The notes under the pieces were generated by a model. The model was not told where the DNA came from and did not search any database. It saw only the letters and a program-made list of their open reading frames with translations. DNA of 64,000 bases from Gari tellinella (Eukaryota; Mollusca; Bivalvia; Cardiida; Psammobiidae), in contig OV277857.1 in the NCBI GenBank assembly GCA_922989275.2, positions 116,178,231-116,242,230 of the forward strand, written 5' to 3'. This document shows positions 45,224 through 56,045 of the stretch, in pieces (position 1 is the first letter of the stretch; each line of letters opens with the position of its first letter). Made by a program: the position numbers and the translations under genes.

Positions 45224-47866
45224 CTTTGGAGCTCTCAGAGAGACAATGTGAGGGAGCAATAGCACTCGGAAAGACATATAGGAGGGCACATAAACACTCG
45301 GAAGGACGCGGGGAGGGTTGCAGAACACTCGGAAAGACACTGGGAGGGATCAGGAACGCTCGGAAGGACGCTGGGAGGGCTCAGAAACACTCGGAAAAGA
45401 CGTTGGGAGGGATATGGAGCCCTCGGAGAGACAATGGGAGGGAGCCATACCTCTCGGAAAGACACTGGGAGGGCCCAGGAACGCTCGGAAGGACGCTGGG
45501 AGGGCTCAGAAACACTCGGAGAGACAATGGGAGGGAGCAATAGCACTCGGAAAGACATATAGGAGGGCACATAAACACTCGGAAGAACGCGGGGAGGGTT
45601 GCAGAACACTCGGAAAGACACTGGGAGGGATCAGGAACGCTCGGAAGGACGCTGGGAGGGCTCAGAAACACTCGGAGAGACAATGGGAGGGAGCAATAGC
45701 ACTCGGAAAGACATATAGGAGGGCACATAAACACTCGGAAGGACGCGGGGAGGGTTGCAGAACACTCGGAAAGACACTGGGAGGGATCAGGAACGCTCGG
45801 AAGGACGCTGGGAGGGCTCAGAAACACTCGGAAAAGACGTTGGGAGGGATATGGAGCCCTCGGAGAGACAATGGGAGGGAGCCATACCTCTCGGAAAGAC
45901 ACTGGGAGGGCCCAGGAACGCTCGGACGGACACTGGGAGGGATCAGAAACACTGGAAAAGACGTTGGGAGGGCTTTGGAGCCCTCGGAGAGACAATGGGA
46001 GGGAGCCATACCTCCCGGAAAGACACTGGGTGGGCCCAGGAACACTTGAAAGGACGCTTGGAGGGGTCACGAACACTCGGACAGACGCTGAGAGGGATCA
46101 GGAACGCTCGGAAGGATGCGGGGAGAGCTCAGTAACACTCGAAAAGACGTTGGGAGGGCTTTGGATGCCTCGGAGAGACAATGTGAGGGAGCCATACCAC
46201 TCGGAAAGACACTGGAAGGGACCAAGAACACTCGAAAGGACGCTGGGAGGGGTGCAGTACAATCGGAAAGACACTGGGAGGGACCAGGAACGCTCGGAAG
46301 GACGCTGGGGGGCTCAGAAACACTCGGAGAGACAATGGGAGGGAGCCATACCTCTCGGAAAGACACTAGGAGGGCCCAGGAACACTCGAAAGGACGCTTG
46401 GAGGGGTCATGAACACTCGGACAGACGCTGAGAGGGATCAGGAACGCTCGGAAGGACGCGAAGAGGGCTCAGTAACACTCGAAAAGACGTTGGGAGAGCT
46501 TTGGAGGCCTCGGAGAGACAATGGGAGGGAGCAAAACCACTCGCAAAAACACTTGGAGGGCACAGGAACGCTCGGACGGACGCTGGGAGGGCTCAGAAAC
46601 ACTCGGAAAGACGTTGAGAGGGATTTGGAGCCCTCGGAGAGACAATGGGAGGGAGCCATACCAGTCGGAAAGACACTGGGAGGGACCATGAACACTCGAA
46701 AGGACGCTGGGAGGAGTGCAGTACACTCGCAAAGACACTGCGAGGGATCAGGAACGCTCGGAAGTACGCTGAGAGGGCTCGGAACCTCGCTTAGAGGGAT
46801 CGGAACCACGCTGAGACGGCTCGGAACCACTCGAAAAGACGTTGGGAGGGCTTTGGAGCCCTCGGAGAGAAAATGGGAGGGAGCCATACCTCTCGAAAAG
46901 ACACTGGGAGGGCCCAGGAACACTCGAAAGGACGCTGGGAGGGGTCATGAACACTCGGACAGACGCTGAGAGGGATCAGGAACGCTCGGAAGGATGTGGG
47001 GAGAGCTCAGCAACACTCGAAAAGACGTTGGGAGGGCTTTGGAGGCCTCAGAGAGACTATGGGAGGGGGCAATACCACTCGGAAAGACACTTGGAGGGCC
47101 CAGGAACGCTCGGACGGACGCTGGGAGGGCTCATAAACACTCGGAAAAGACGTTGGGAGGGATTTGGAGCCCTCGGAGAGACAATGGGAGGGAGCCATAC
47201 CTCTCGGAAAGACACTGGGAGGGACCATGAACACTCGAAAGGACGCTGAGATGCGTGCAGTACACTCGGAAAGACACTGGGAGGGATCAGGAACGCTCGG
47301 AAGTACGCTGAGAGGGCTCGGAACCTCGCTTAGAGGGATTGGAACCACGCTGAGAGTGCTCGGAACGACTCGAAAAGACGTTGGGAGGGCTTTGGAGCCC
47401 TCGGAGAGAAAATGGGAGGGAGCCATACCTCTCGAAAAGACACTGGGAGGGCCCAGGAACACTCGAATGGACGCTGGAAGGGGTCATGAACACTCGGACA
47501 GACGCTGAGAGGGACCAGGAACGCTCGGAAGGATGTGGGGAGAGCTCAGTAACACTCGAAAAGACGTTGGGAGGGCTTTGGAGGCCTCGGAGAGACAATG
47601 GGAGGGAGCAATACCTCTCGGAAAGACACTGGGAGGACCCAGGAACACTCGGAAAGGTCGCTGGCAGGGGTGCAGTACACTCGGAAATATACTGGCAGGG
47701 ATCAGGAACTCTCGGATGGACGCTGGGAGGGCTCAGAAACACTAGAAAAGACGTTGGGAGGGCTTTGGATCCCTTGGAGAGACGATGGGAAGGAGCCATA
47801 CCTCTCGAAAAGACACTGGGAGGGACCAGGAACACTCGAAATGACGCTAGGAGGGGTGCAGTACAC
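45224..47866. repeat. 31-bp minisatellite with higher-order repeats
   Basis: About 85 units of roughly 31 bp, each of the form GGGAGGG-N-(T/C)-AGGAACGCTCGGAAGGACGCT with variants. Higher-order copies are visible: a 156-bp (five-unit) block repeats at 45504 and 45660, and a block of about 539 bp repeats at 46421, 46959 and 47498 (marker ACAGACGCTGAGAGGGA). The + strand is purine-rich. Because 31 is not a multiple of three and the unit lacks stops, long ORFs (up to 243 codons) exist in several frames on both strands, all reading the same peptide family; none is a credible gene. Confidence 0.95.
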
Positions 47867-48064
47867 ATGGTTTTTGCTTGTTTGTCCTGCATGCCGGGTA
47901 CCGGGTTTGAATCTCACCAGAGCGCAATTTTTTTTATTGAAATGCATGTTTTTAAACAGAATTTCTTATCCTAAACTAATTCTTACCCATTTATATAAGC
48001 ATTTGACATACATTATATTTACAAATTACTATTTTTAATGCTAAATCTGGTTGCGAGCCTCTTT
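47867..48064 (+). mobile_element. tRNA-derived SINE, 5'-truncated (copy 2)
   Basis: Matches 11705-11905 in order: TTTTGC..., B-box-like GGTTTGAATCT (47904-47914), TTCTTATCCTAAACTAATTC, and the tail TCTGGTTGCGAGCCTCTTTAAA. The A box half is missing. It starts exactly where the minisatellite stops. Confidence 0.85.
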
Positions 48065-48108
48065 AAACATAAAGCCATTTATTTAGAAAGAATAACTTAG
48101 TTTTTATG

Positions 48109-48300
48109 TACAGTGCTCCCTCTCTACAACGAAACCCAATGGGAGACAAACATTGAGTGCATTGTTCGGAGGGAGTCGTTATAGGGAGGGAAATGGGTAA
48201 ACATTTGCAAACAGCTTGAATCCAGATCAGACTCCGCGTAACGCGGCGTCTGATCTGGATTCAAGCTGTTTGTCACTCATCATTAAGCTTTTTCTGTCAA
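48109..48300. mobile_element. MITE family F (copy 3), right end replaced
   Basis: TA then CAGTGCTCCCTCTCTACAAC and GTTCGGAGGGAGTCGTTATA. The core at 48208-48272 is 65 bp (F type arms CAAACAGCTTGAATCCAGAT / ATCTGGATTCAAGCTGTTTG). After the core the family F sequence fades and a 5S-derived block begins at 48323. Confidence 0.78.
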
Positions 48301-48322
48301 AATTATCAATATGTAACTATTA

Positions 48323-48381
48323 CTCGAGACCAGTTAGTACTTGGATAGGTGACCTCCTAGGAATAACGAGTGCCGTAGAAA
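48323..48381 (+). pseudogene. 5S rRNA 3'-half fragment
   Basis: The run CAGTTAGTACTTGGATAGGT GACC, then GAATAACGAGTGCCGTAGA, matches the conserved 3' half of animal 5S rRNA including the C-box region, with several substitutions. The 5' half is absent. Confidence 0.75.
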
Positions 48382-48418
48382 TTTTACTATATTTCTGTCT
48401 TTTTTAATTGTTTTTAGA

Positions 48419-48762
48419 TTGGACATTTTCCAGTTTAACACATTCAACCCTAGCGACGAGTTAACTCGTCATTTACAAACAGTGTAGTGCACACGTTTCA
48501 AATGTGAACGGTGCACATGGCTTGATAACGGAAAATGACGAGTAAACACGTTATCAGGGATCAATTGGTCAAACAACCATACCATATCATTGACGTTTAT
48601 ATAGTTTGGATCCATATGAGACGCCAAGTTACTGACTACGGAAACCTGCCAGCAACCATCGCCCGGCTTAGTACAATTGTAATATTCTCAGGTACCCGGT
48701 TTGTAAATGACGAGTATTCTCGTCTCTAGGGTTGAATGTGTTCAAACTGCAAAAAAAAGTCC
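48419..48762. mobile_element. Large palindromic element between 5S segments
   Basis: Arms of about 70 bp: ATTGGAC...CAGTTTAACACATTCAA, then CCCTAGCGACGAG and CTCGTCATTTACAAAC on the left, and the inverse on the right (GTTTGTAAATGACGAG, TAGGGTTGAATGTGTT, AGTCCAAT). The ORF in the middle (48535-48729) lies between the arms and has no recognised domain. A half copy is at about 3875-3930. Confidence 0.75.
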
Positions 48763-48832
48763 AATATAAAGACAAAACTCATTTAAAAAACAACAAAAAT
48801 CAACAACAAAAAACAGACCTAAAATAGGAAAA

Positions 48833-48951
48833 AGCCTGAGGCGCCCGGTATTACCAAGCGGTCACCCATCCAAGTACTGACCGGGCTCCACGTTGCTTAA
48901 CTTCGGTGATCTGACGAGAACCGTAGTGTTTAACGTAATATGGCAGTAGAC
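48833..48951 (-). pseudogene. 5S rRNA-like gene, probably a pseudogene
   Basis: On the minus strand the 119-bp segment starts GTCTACTGCCATATTACG and continues with GGTTCTCGTCAGATCACCGA, AGTTAAGCAACG, CCCGGTCAGTACTTGGATGG, GTGACCGC and AATACCGGGCGCC, followed by a T run. It has the full length and order of an animal 5S rRNA, including the internal A and C box regions. However, when I pair the ends (helix I), three consecutive positions in the middle of the helix do not pair (TACTG against CTCAGG), and there are changes in otherwise conserved loops. I therefore favour a retroposed or decayed copy over a working gene. Confidence 0.75.
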
Positions 48952-49255
48952 ACTGTTGGTCAATTCTTTATAGTGAATTTGTTTGTGAAGCATACCGCGT
49001 AGATAACCTGCAACTTACTCGTTGGTTAGGATTCAAATCAGTTTCGTATAAACACTGAACGTTATTATACAAGTGGTACTTTCGATATTTCCAAAATTAT
49101 GTGTTCTGAAATGTTCCAGTTTAAAAGCATTGTACTTGGTATAAACGAATAGTAAACCATGTACTATTTCAGCCAATCAGCTTTCTCCATTGCCATAGTT
49201 CGTTTGTCTTACTGTATTTTCTATGTCGAATATGTTCTATGTTATATATGGCACA

Positions 49256-50210
<955 letters not shown>

Positions 50211-50234
50211 TGGGAGATAATCCAGACCAGAAAA

Positions 50235-50279
50235 TATGCGCGCGCATCAGAGAGCACACGCTTCCGGTCGAATGGCGGC
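50235..50279 (+). promoter_or_regulatory. Candidate TATA-less promoter motifs
   Basis: Three motifs typical of broadly expressed animal promoters occur within 45 bp: TGCGCGCGCA (50237-50246, NRF-1-like), CTTCCGGT (50261-50268, ETS-like) and AATGGCGGC (50271-50279, YY1-like, overlapping the candidate start codon). This is a local GC-rich island in AT-rich DNA. Inference from motifs only. Confidence 0.45.
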
Positions 50280-50316
50280 AGAGCCGAGCTTCAGTCAGGA
50301 CACATGTTGCAGCAAT
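50272..50316 (+). CDS. Candidate first coding exon of a host gene
   Basis: ATG at 50272 directly after the promoter motifs opens 15 codons (MAAEPSFSQDTCCSN). They end at 50316, immediately before a strong splice donor GTAAGTA (50317). The exon would end in phase 0. No downstream exon can be joined with confidence. The exon-like blocks at 58-61.6 kb are on the same strand but start in phase 1, so an intervening exon would be needed. A competing reading is the 84-codon ORF at 50304-50558, which reads through the donor. The product is unknown. Confidence 0.4.
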
Positions 50317-50779
50317 GTAAGTACCACTCTGCTTTTAGAATAATGGCGGCTATCGGCTATGTACAAGTACAAACTTTCACGAATTGGGAACAATGTATAT
50401 CATATGCAGATGCTCACATATTAGATTGTTTTTGTAGAAACATTGACCCGCACATATTTCGAGTCAATGTCTTCTCCCCGTTTGCTTTGTTAAAGTTGTG
50501 CCAATTTGTTCAGAACATGGAAAGTGACGCAATTATTGTAAATATAATAATGTCTTAATTAAAACAAAGGTATGTCAACATTATTTGTTCTGTTTAGAAT
50601 TAGCTTGGGGCGAATTGTATGGCTTTGCCGTTGGCTATATAACCAACCATCATTTGAGCAAAGGTAGTGACTCAGACTAGGGGTACGTGACAACTACCTC
50701 GGTTGTTTGAGGTACCTCGATTCGTTGCTGTGTACTCCTATGACGTACCCCGCTTGGATAGTGTCACCACGTTGGTCAT

Positions 50780-51045
50780 GGCGTATTTATGTTTCTACTT
50801 ATTACTTCTACCCCATAAATTCTGATGATAATGAGAAGGGGCACCTTTTAGGTGCACCATTGGGACTGTACCCGGTCCTGACACCGACGAACCAGTCGTA
50901 ATGCTAACCTGAAATCCTGAGCGCCAAGGAGGGAAGCCATTACTACCAATTTTCAAGTCTTTGGTCTGACCCGGACGGGGATTGAACCCGCAACCTCCCG
51001 CACTGCAAGCGGAGGCTCTACCACTGAGCTATACAGACGGCCCAT
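50780..51045 (-). mobile_element. tRNA-derived SINE (second family)
   Basis: On the minus strand the head reads TAGCTCAGTGG (A box, 51021-51031) and GGTTCAATCCC (B box, about 50978-50988), with a tRNA-like anticodon arm carrying GCA (Cys-like). The would-be acceptor stem does not pair. The sequence runs on into a body with AATGGCTTCCCTCCTTGGCG and CTGGTTCGTCGGTGTCAGGA, so this is a SINE and not a tRNA gene. The central block looks like one of the conserved domains shared by animal SINEs, but I cannot name which. Confidence 0.75.
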
Positions 51046-51514
51046 GGTTAAAGCGTACCGAGTCATAACGTTCCATTTTTGGTCGAAGCATATCACATAA
51101 AGGATATATGGGGGAAATTTCAATATGTTATTAGTTGATAATTGATTGTTTTTGACACATTATATACCTGTAAATATCGTTATTAGTGTATTTTAAATAC
51201 GCCTGGATAGTTTTCACCCAGGCACAACATTATCTTTGCAGATTTAGGAACAAATTTGCCATTATGGTTATCAGTTCTCAAAGTTTCAAAATATTAATAT
51301 TAGTGTCAACAATTATGTAATTGTGCACCCATGCACCACATTATCTTTGAATATTCAGTTCTCAAAGTTTCGAAATATTAATATTAGTGTCAACAATTGT
51401 GTGGATCCTGATCATTCGCCGCCATACACGGCTTCTGATCAGGCTTGAAAATAAATGTTGCACCCATTTACGCGACTTCTGATCAGGATCCAAACTGTTT
51501 AAAAAGTAATCTAA

Positions 51515-51551
<37 letters not shown>

Positions 51552-52130
51552 TAATGCAGTAAAGCAAATAGCGTCTGTTAAAAAACAAAGTGTCAATCAT
51601 TGTGGATCCAAAGCAGACGCCGCTTTACACGGCTTCTGATCAGGATCTAAAATGCTTGAAAGTAAATATTTCATCCGTGAAAAGATAGTGGTTACGCGGC
51701 TTTTAATCAGGATCCAAACTACTCGAAAATGAAAGTTGTCTGTTCTAAATCTAAAACTAATAAAATAAATGTCAAACATTGTGATCCTGATCAGACGCCG
51801 TTTTACACGTACAGTTAGATCGTGTTTTACAGTGTTTATAGGTGTGAAATACAAGTTTTACGGGCAATTTTTAAGGAAAGTAGATCAAATGTAAAATATC
51901 GGCAAGTATGCATATATTTATATGATCAGGATCGAATCTACTTAATAATATATGTATACATGTGAATCGTGTTTTACACTGATTATAGGTGTGAAAACAG
52001 ATCAATTGCCACCAATAATCACTTATAACGTATTGAAATTTCCCCATATAATTATATCCTATTTGTGGTACGCTTCGACCAAAAATGGTACACTAATGCA
52101 ATGGTACACCTTAACCATTGTACGCTTTGA
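51040..52130. repeat. Inverted repeat, ~100-bp arms
   Basis: The left arm (about 51040-51140: CCATTTTTGGTCGAAGC, GGGGGAAATTTCAATA) is the inverse of about 52010-52130 (TATTGAAATTTCCCC, GCTTCGACCAAAAATGG). Inside, a block CAGTTCTCAAAGTTTC(A/G)AAA with ATTAATATTAGTGTCAACAA is directly repeated at about 51270 and 51355. Confidence 0.75.
51400..51850. repeat. Cluster of degraded palindromic cores; AT microsatellite
   Basis: Core fragments recur at about 51402-51440, 51470-51500, 51600-51655, 51690-51722 and 51780-51810 (GATCCTGATCAGACGCCG, GGCTTCTGATCAGGATC). An (AT)n tract is at about 51518-51548. The spacing suggests an old tandem expansion of a core-bearing unit. Confidence 0.65.
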
Positions 52131-52772
52131 TCATAACCCATACGTGACCATACCTCCAATATTTGAAATTAGCCGTACGGTCACGTACCCCCCTAGCGAG
52201 TCAGTTGAGAGTAGGCTAGGGGTACGTGAGTCATACAATACTATATAGCAACAGTTTATTTTGTTTGCAGATATTGTTAATATCGATGTAAATGTTATTA
52301 ATATCTCATTTCTACCTTCTATTATGGCTGTTTAACGCAGACAAGCAAAGAAACAATTTTTTTCTCCATTCAACATTTTTTACGGCAGCGAAAACTATAC
52401 CTATCAATGAAGAACGTTCACACATTTTTACAAATGTTAGGCAGCCATAATGTTATCCAATATAGGTCGTTTGCAGTTCAAAACAACACGATAAATCGGA
52501 GATCATATTAAAATTAGTGTTCGTATTTAAATTAAATTTTGCATACACTTATGATACGCATATACTAACTCTGACAAGAAACTCAGAATTTTTGATAGAC
52601 TGACTAAAATCTTTAAATTTCTTCTTTTTTTTATATAAATTGTGTGTCGCTGAAAATGGTCATTTACGTGGGGTGGTATTGGCTATTACCTTGATCACGT
52701 TTGTTTACATGGGAGAACATCACTAGGTAAAATTTCGTGATTTTTGCTCTGTCTGAAAGTTGAATCCCGTGC

Positions 52773-53104
52773 TGTGACGAGTTCAGTAAAGAAATCGATG
52801 GCCATCGATTGCGAGTTGGCTACCGGTTTAGTACAGTAGAGAAAACATTTTCTTTCCATATAACCCCGGTTACGCTTAATCTATTATTTTCATTGCAAAC
52901 AGTTAACCCGGCGTCTGATCAGGCTCCAACTATTTGCAACTCAGATTAAACTGGTAGTCAGATTTGTCAAAAAGTTATCATTTTCAATATTTCAATGCAA
53001 TGCGTTTGCGTTTGAACGAAAGAATTAAGTTTTCTCCACTGTATTTCAGACCGGTTGCCAACTCGCAATCGATGACCATCGATTTCTTTACTGAACTCGT
53101 CACA
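52773..53104. repeat. 55-bp-arm palindrome holding a MITE in its loop
   Basis: The left arm 52773-52827 (TGTGACGAGTTCAGTAAAGA, CGATTGCGAGTTGGC) is the inverse of 53050-53104, with few differences. The loop is almost exactly the family E MITE 52834-53041. Confidence 0.88.
52834..53041. mobile_element. MITE family E (copy 4)
   Basis: TA then CAGTAGAGAAAACATTTTCT; right end AATTAAGTTTTCTCCACTG then TA. The core is reduced to CAAACAGTTAACCCGGCGTC TGATCAGGCTCC, with the left arm mostly deleted. 208 bp. Confidence 0.8.
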
Positions 53105-54261
53105 GATATTGGATTTAGTAGTTGGGATAAATGAATTGTGAAGCCCGATTACATTTTAAATGTGCTAAATTCATGAACACTTCGACAGGAAATAAAAAGA
53201 ATTGCATTTTTTTTCAAACTGAAGCTCTAGCATTCCTACATAATCTGTATCAGTGTTTGAGTTGTATTGTATTACGTTTATTTTATGTGACGTTTTTCGA
53301 GCTGCTCTGGAAACATTCTGTTGAATACGTGACATTTGTAAGTTGGTGTAGAGAACGTCTGTATCTTAAAACCTTCACGTATATCGTCTCGTATGCACAC
53401 GTCCTCTGATATTTATCACATTTAGATTTTTTTGCTCTTAGTTTAATAAAACGTCTGTAATAGTGGCAAATAGTTTGGATCCTAGTAATATAAGATCCCG
53501 ATTGGCTCCAGCCTCCGATCAGGATCCAACATGTTTGGAAATGACAGTACGGTTGTTTTTATACTTTTAACGTATCCATGTGAGGGCCTCGTTCAGTCAG
53601 TTGTAAACTACTATGGTATGCGACAGCTTAACGGTGAGGCGTTACAGAGTCGTGGAAAATAGGCTGTTGAATAACTTGAAATCACCCTTCGGAAAACTGT
53701 CCTTTAGAAGTGTAAACGTTACATAGAAGTTATGAATAAAACTTTTTTATTACGGCGTGAAATTTTTGTTTGTCAGAGTTGGTATAGGTATATCATAAAT
53801 ATATGCAAACTTCCATTTTGTCTGCGTTGTCTTGTTATAAATATATTTGAAAATTATCGTGGGTTTTTTAACTGCAAACGACCTATACCAGTTTTGTTTA
53901 GAATAATTGCACTGTTTAATAAAAATTAATTGGGATCCATTGTAAACGTGTTTTTCGAGTTGATTTTTGTAACAGCTAGGTCATTAACTAGTAAACTTAC
54001 ATGTATCGATACTTGGTGGGAGCCGAAGCTTCGCTAGTTTCTATATTCTTACCACTTCATATTCAGCGCTAAGTTAGGAAGCTCAGTAATTTTGAACAAA
54101 CTTATTAGATTCTATATATTAGTTACCTATGAATAAACTTTATAAGAAAAATGCCACTTGACATTGGTCACGCATTTGAACGGGTTTCAGATATCGGGCG
54201 TATCTGACGATAACACCATACCCTATATGAGGAATACATCTATTCTCATTGCTGCTGTGAA
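53105..54261. other. Gene-free; one core relic
   Basis: A diverged core lies at about 53465-53540 (CAAATAGTTTGGATCC ... CCGATCAGGATCCAACATG). The ORFs at 53131-53409 and 53732-53929 have no recognisable domain. Confidence 0.4.
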
Positions 54262-54498
54262 AACAAGTTGGATGGAGAATAGTTGTCTAAGTTTCTTTGT
54301 TTTTCTCCATCAAATAATCATAAGATAAGGTAGAAATGAGAGATTATTAATATTAGAATTAATAAAACGTATCTGCAGGCAAAGTAGTGTGTTGCTACAT
54401 AGTGTAAATGACTCACGTACCCTAGTCTACCCTCACAGGACTCGCTAGCGGTACGTGACCGTACCGCTAATATCAAATATTAGAGGTACAGTCACGTA

Positions 54499-54907
54499 CC
54501 CCTAGTCACTACCTTGAGTAACATACCTTGTATCATCAACTCTGGTAGTTTCGGACAGCCCGGTAGTTTGGGACACTTTACAAAGGAAACAAAATGGAAC
54601 ACATCCACTGGCTTCAGCGTGCCAGAATTCTATCAAAACTTTGGAAAGAAAGGCATTTGACTTTTAAAAAAGAAAAAACTAAGATTATTGACTGTTTTAT
54701 AACATTTGACTGATTGATCATCGATTATCGTAATTATGGTATTCATATTGCAATACATTATTACCTTTACATACCTAAGTCACATTTGTCCGGAGAAAAT
54801 TACTTCCACAATTGTTTTTTTTCTCTGACCTTCGTTGTAAATAATTAATATCTCGTAGTATTCTGAATGTGAACTGAAGTTTCAAACAGTTACGTCACAA
54901 ACCTTCC
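54499..54907. other. No recognisable feature
   Basis: No gene or repeat identified. Confidence 0.4.
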
Positions 54908-55139
54908 TTAACCCTTTCAACCCTACAACCCTCTGTAGAGATTACTGATTACATATGCAAACAGTGTAGACCCTGATCAGAGGGCTCCTATAGGAGCCCT
55001 TTGATCAGGGTCTGCACTGTTTGATATTTTTGTTGTCATACCAAACATGCAACAGTACACTGGTTCAAATTACCTGTACTAGAATAGTCAAAAAGGATTA
55101 TGAATACCCACAAGAGAAATTAAGGGTTGAATCGGTTAA
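54908..55139. mobile_element. MITE family H with divergent palindromic core
   Basis: Ends TTAACCCTTTCAACCCTAC and AATTAAGGGTTGAATCGGTTAA. The core at 54958-55023 (66 bp) has the same outline (CAAACAGTGTAGACCCTGAT ... GGTCTGCACTGTTTG), but the inner part is AGAGGGCTCC-TATA-GGAGCCCTTT instead of GACGCCG-type. A related scrap (GGCTCCTACAGGGGCCCTC) is at about 26284. Confidence 0.8.
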
Positions 55140-55609
55140 TGTATGACGTCAAATATCTGATCGTCCGAATGTACCAGAAGGTTTCAGTGATACAAAATGA
55201 TCAGGGTGCATGTTTGTTTACCATGTATGCATTTTTATATTCATTTGTTAGATTCTCTGACTATTTTAAAGACTTTTTTTATTGTGTTTGAGTTTTGGAA
55301 TAAAAAATGTTACATTCATACAAGGTGTAAGTGCACATGCGCATATAAACAGTTTAGGTGTCCGAATCTACCCCACGCCAGGCTACATGTAAGAATAAAT
55401 GGAGACACTGTTTGGCAGACATTACAGGGTGGACACGCTTGAATATGCGGGTTTGTCCCGGTTTATCCCGAAATACCATTTACTCATTTCATTGGGGCCA
55501 AGTACATGCGCATCAATTAGGTACACCGTCGGGAGTTGTCGATAAACCCGATCCAAACAATACGGTCTTCTAGGAAAAAGGCTTTAGCCTGTAACTCCCG
55601 CTCCATGCA
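55140..55609. other. No recognisable feature
   Basis: Two overlapping ORFs (81 and 71 codons) show no recognised domain. Confidence 0.4.
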
Positions 55610-56045
55610 TGGTCTTCTTTTTGGGATTTTGTTCACTTGTGCATGCTTCGGACGGAATACTGTCTACCGGCGTACTGCCAATGTCTGTCAAGTTTTCCCC
55701 TGAAGCCATTAACATCTTTGGCATTCACGACCCAGTCTGGTAATCCGTTCCACTTATTCACTACGCATAGCCCAAAGAGTGTTTGCAGATGTTCAGTCTA
55801 CCTCGTTTCTTTGCCAGCTTGAAGTTCTGTCGATTTGGATGCGACATAGCGGTCTCTCCTGATAAACTCTGTCTCTGCCATTGATGGTCTTAAAAGTTGC
55901 AATCAGATCGTCTCTGTCTCACCATTAGTACATGGATGGCAGCCTCATAGCTCTTAGTCTGTCTTCATATGAGAGATCACGTAGTGTCAAACACAGCTTG
56001 ATTGCTCTGCGTTGTGCCTTTTCAACCTCGTCAATGTCTCCAGCA
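55610..56045 (-). pseudogene. Reverse transcriptase C-terminal fossil (another LINE)
   Basis: Read on the minus strand: VEKAQRRAIKLCL, then LSYEDRLRAMRLPSMY, a stop-containing stretch, LIATFKTINGRDRV, and after a frame change VNKWNGLPDWVVNA and FRGKLDRHW. This is the usual ending of many invertebrate LINE polymerases and differs from the two LINE copies elsewhere in the window. Multiple stops and frameshifts; no catalytic part remains. Confidence 0.82.

Larger units (their letters stand above)
52142..54498. repeat. Large inverted repeat, ~250-bp arms, 1.9-kb loop
   Basis: The left arm (52142-52400) and inverted right arm (54262-54498) share CAATATTTGAAATTAGC/ its inverse, GGTCACGTACC, GACTCGCTAG, GGTACGTGAGTCAT, AATATCTCATTTCTACCTT and a block near CAAAGAAAC. 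A third partial copy of the arm end (GTGACTCAGACTAGGGGTAC) is at about 50668. The region could be a foldback transposon. Confidence 0.75.

Noticed and set aside
45224..47866. CRISPR array (short regular repeats)
   Set aside because: There are no unique spacers between conserved repeats; units are contiguous variants of one another and the genome is eukaryotic.
45226..47974. Many long overlapping ORFs (up to 243 codons) on both strands
   Set aside because: They come from a stop-free 31-bp tandem unit; all frames repeat the same peptide and no frame is favoured.
48833..48951. Functional 5S rRNA gene
   Set aside because: Full length, but three unpaired positions in helix I and changes at conserved bases; isolated, not in a 5S cluster. 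Kept as a probable pseudogene.
50304..50558. 84-codon ORF downstream of the candidate promoter
   Set aside because: It overlaps the strong splice donor GTAAGTA and has no recognised domain; the upstream ATG with a splice donor is the better reading, though this one cannot be excluded.
50970..51040. tRNA-Cys (GCA) gene on the minus strand
   Set aside because: A and B boxes and anticodon arm look right, but the acceptor stem does not pair and the sequence continues into a SINE body.
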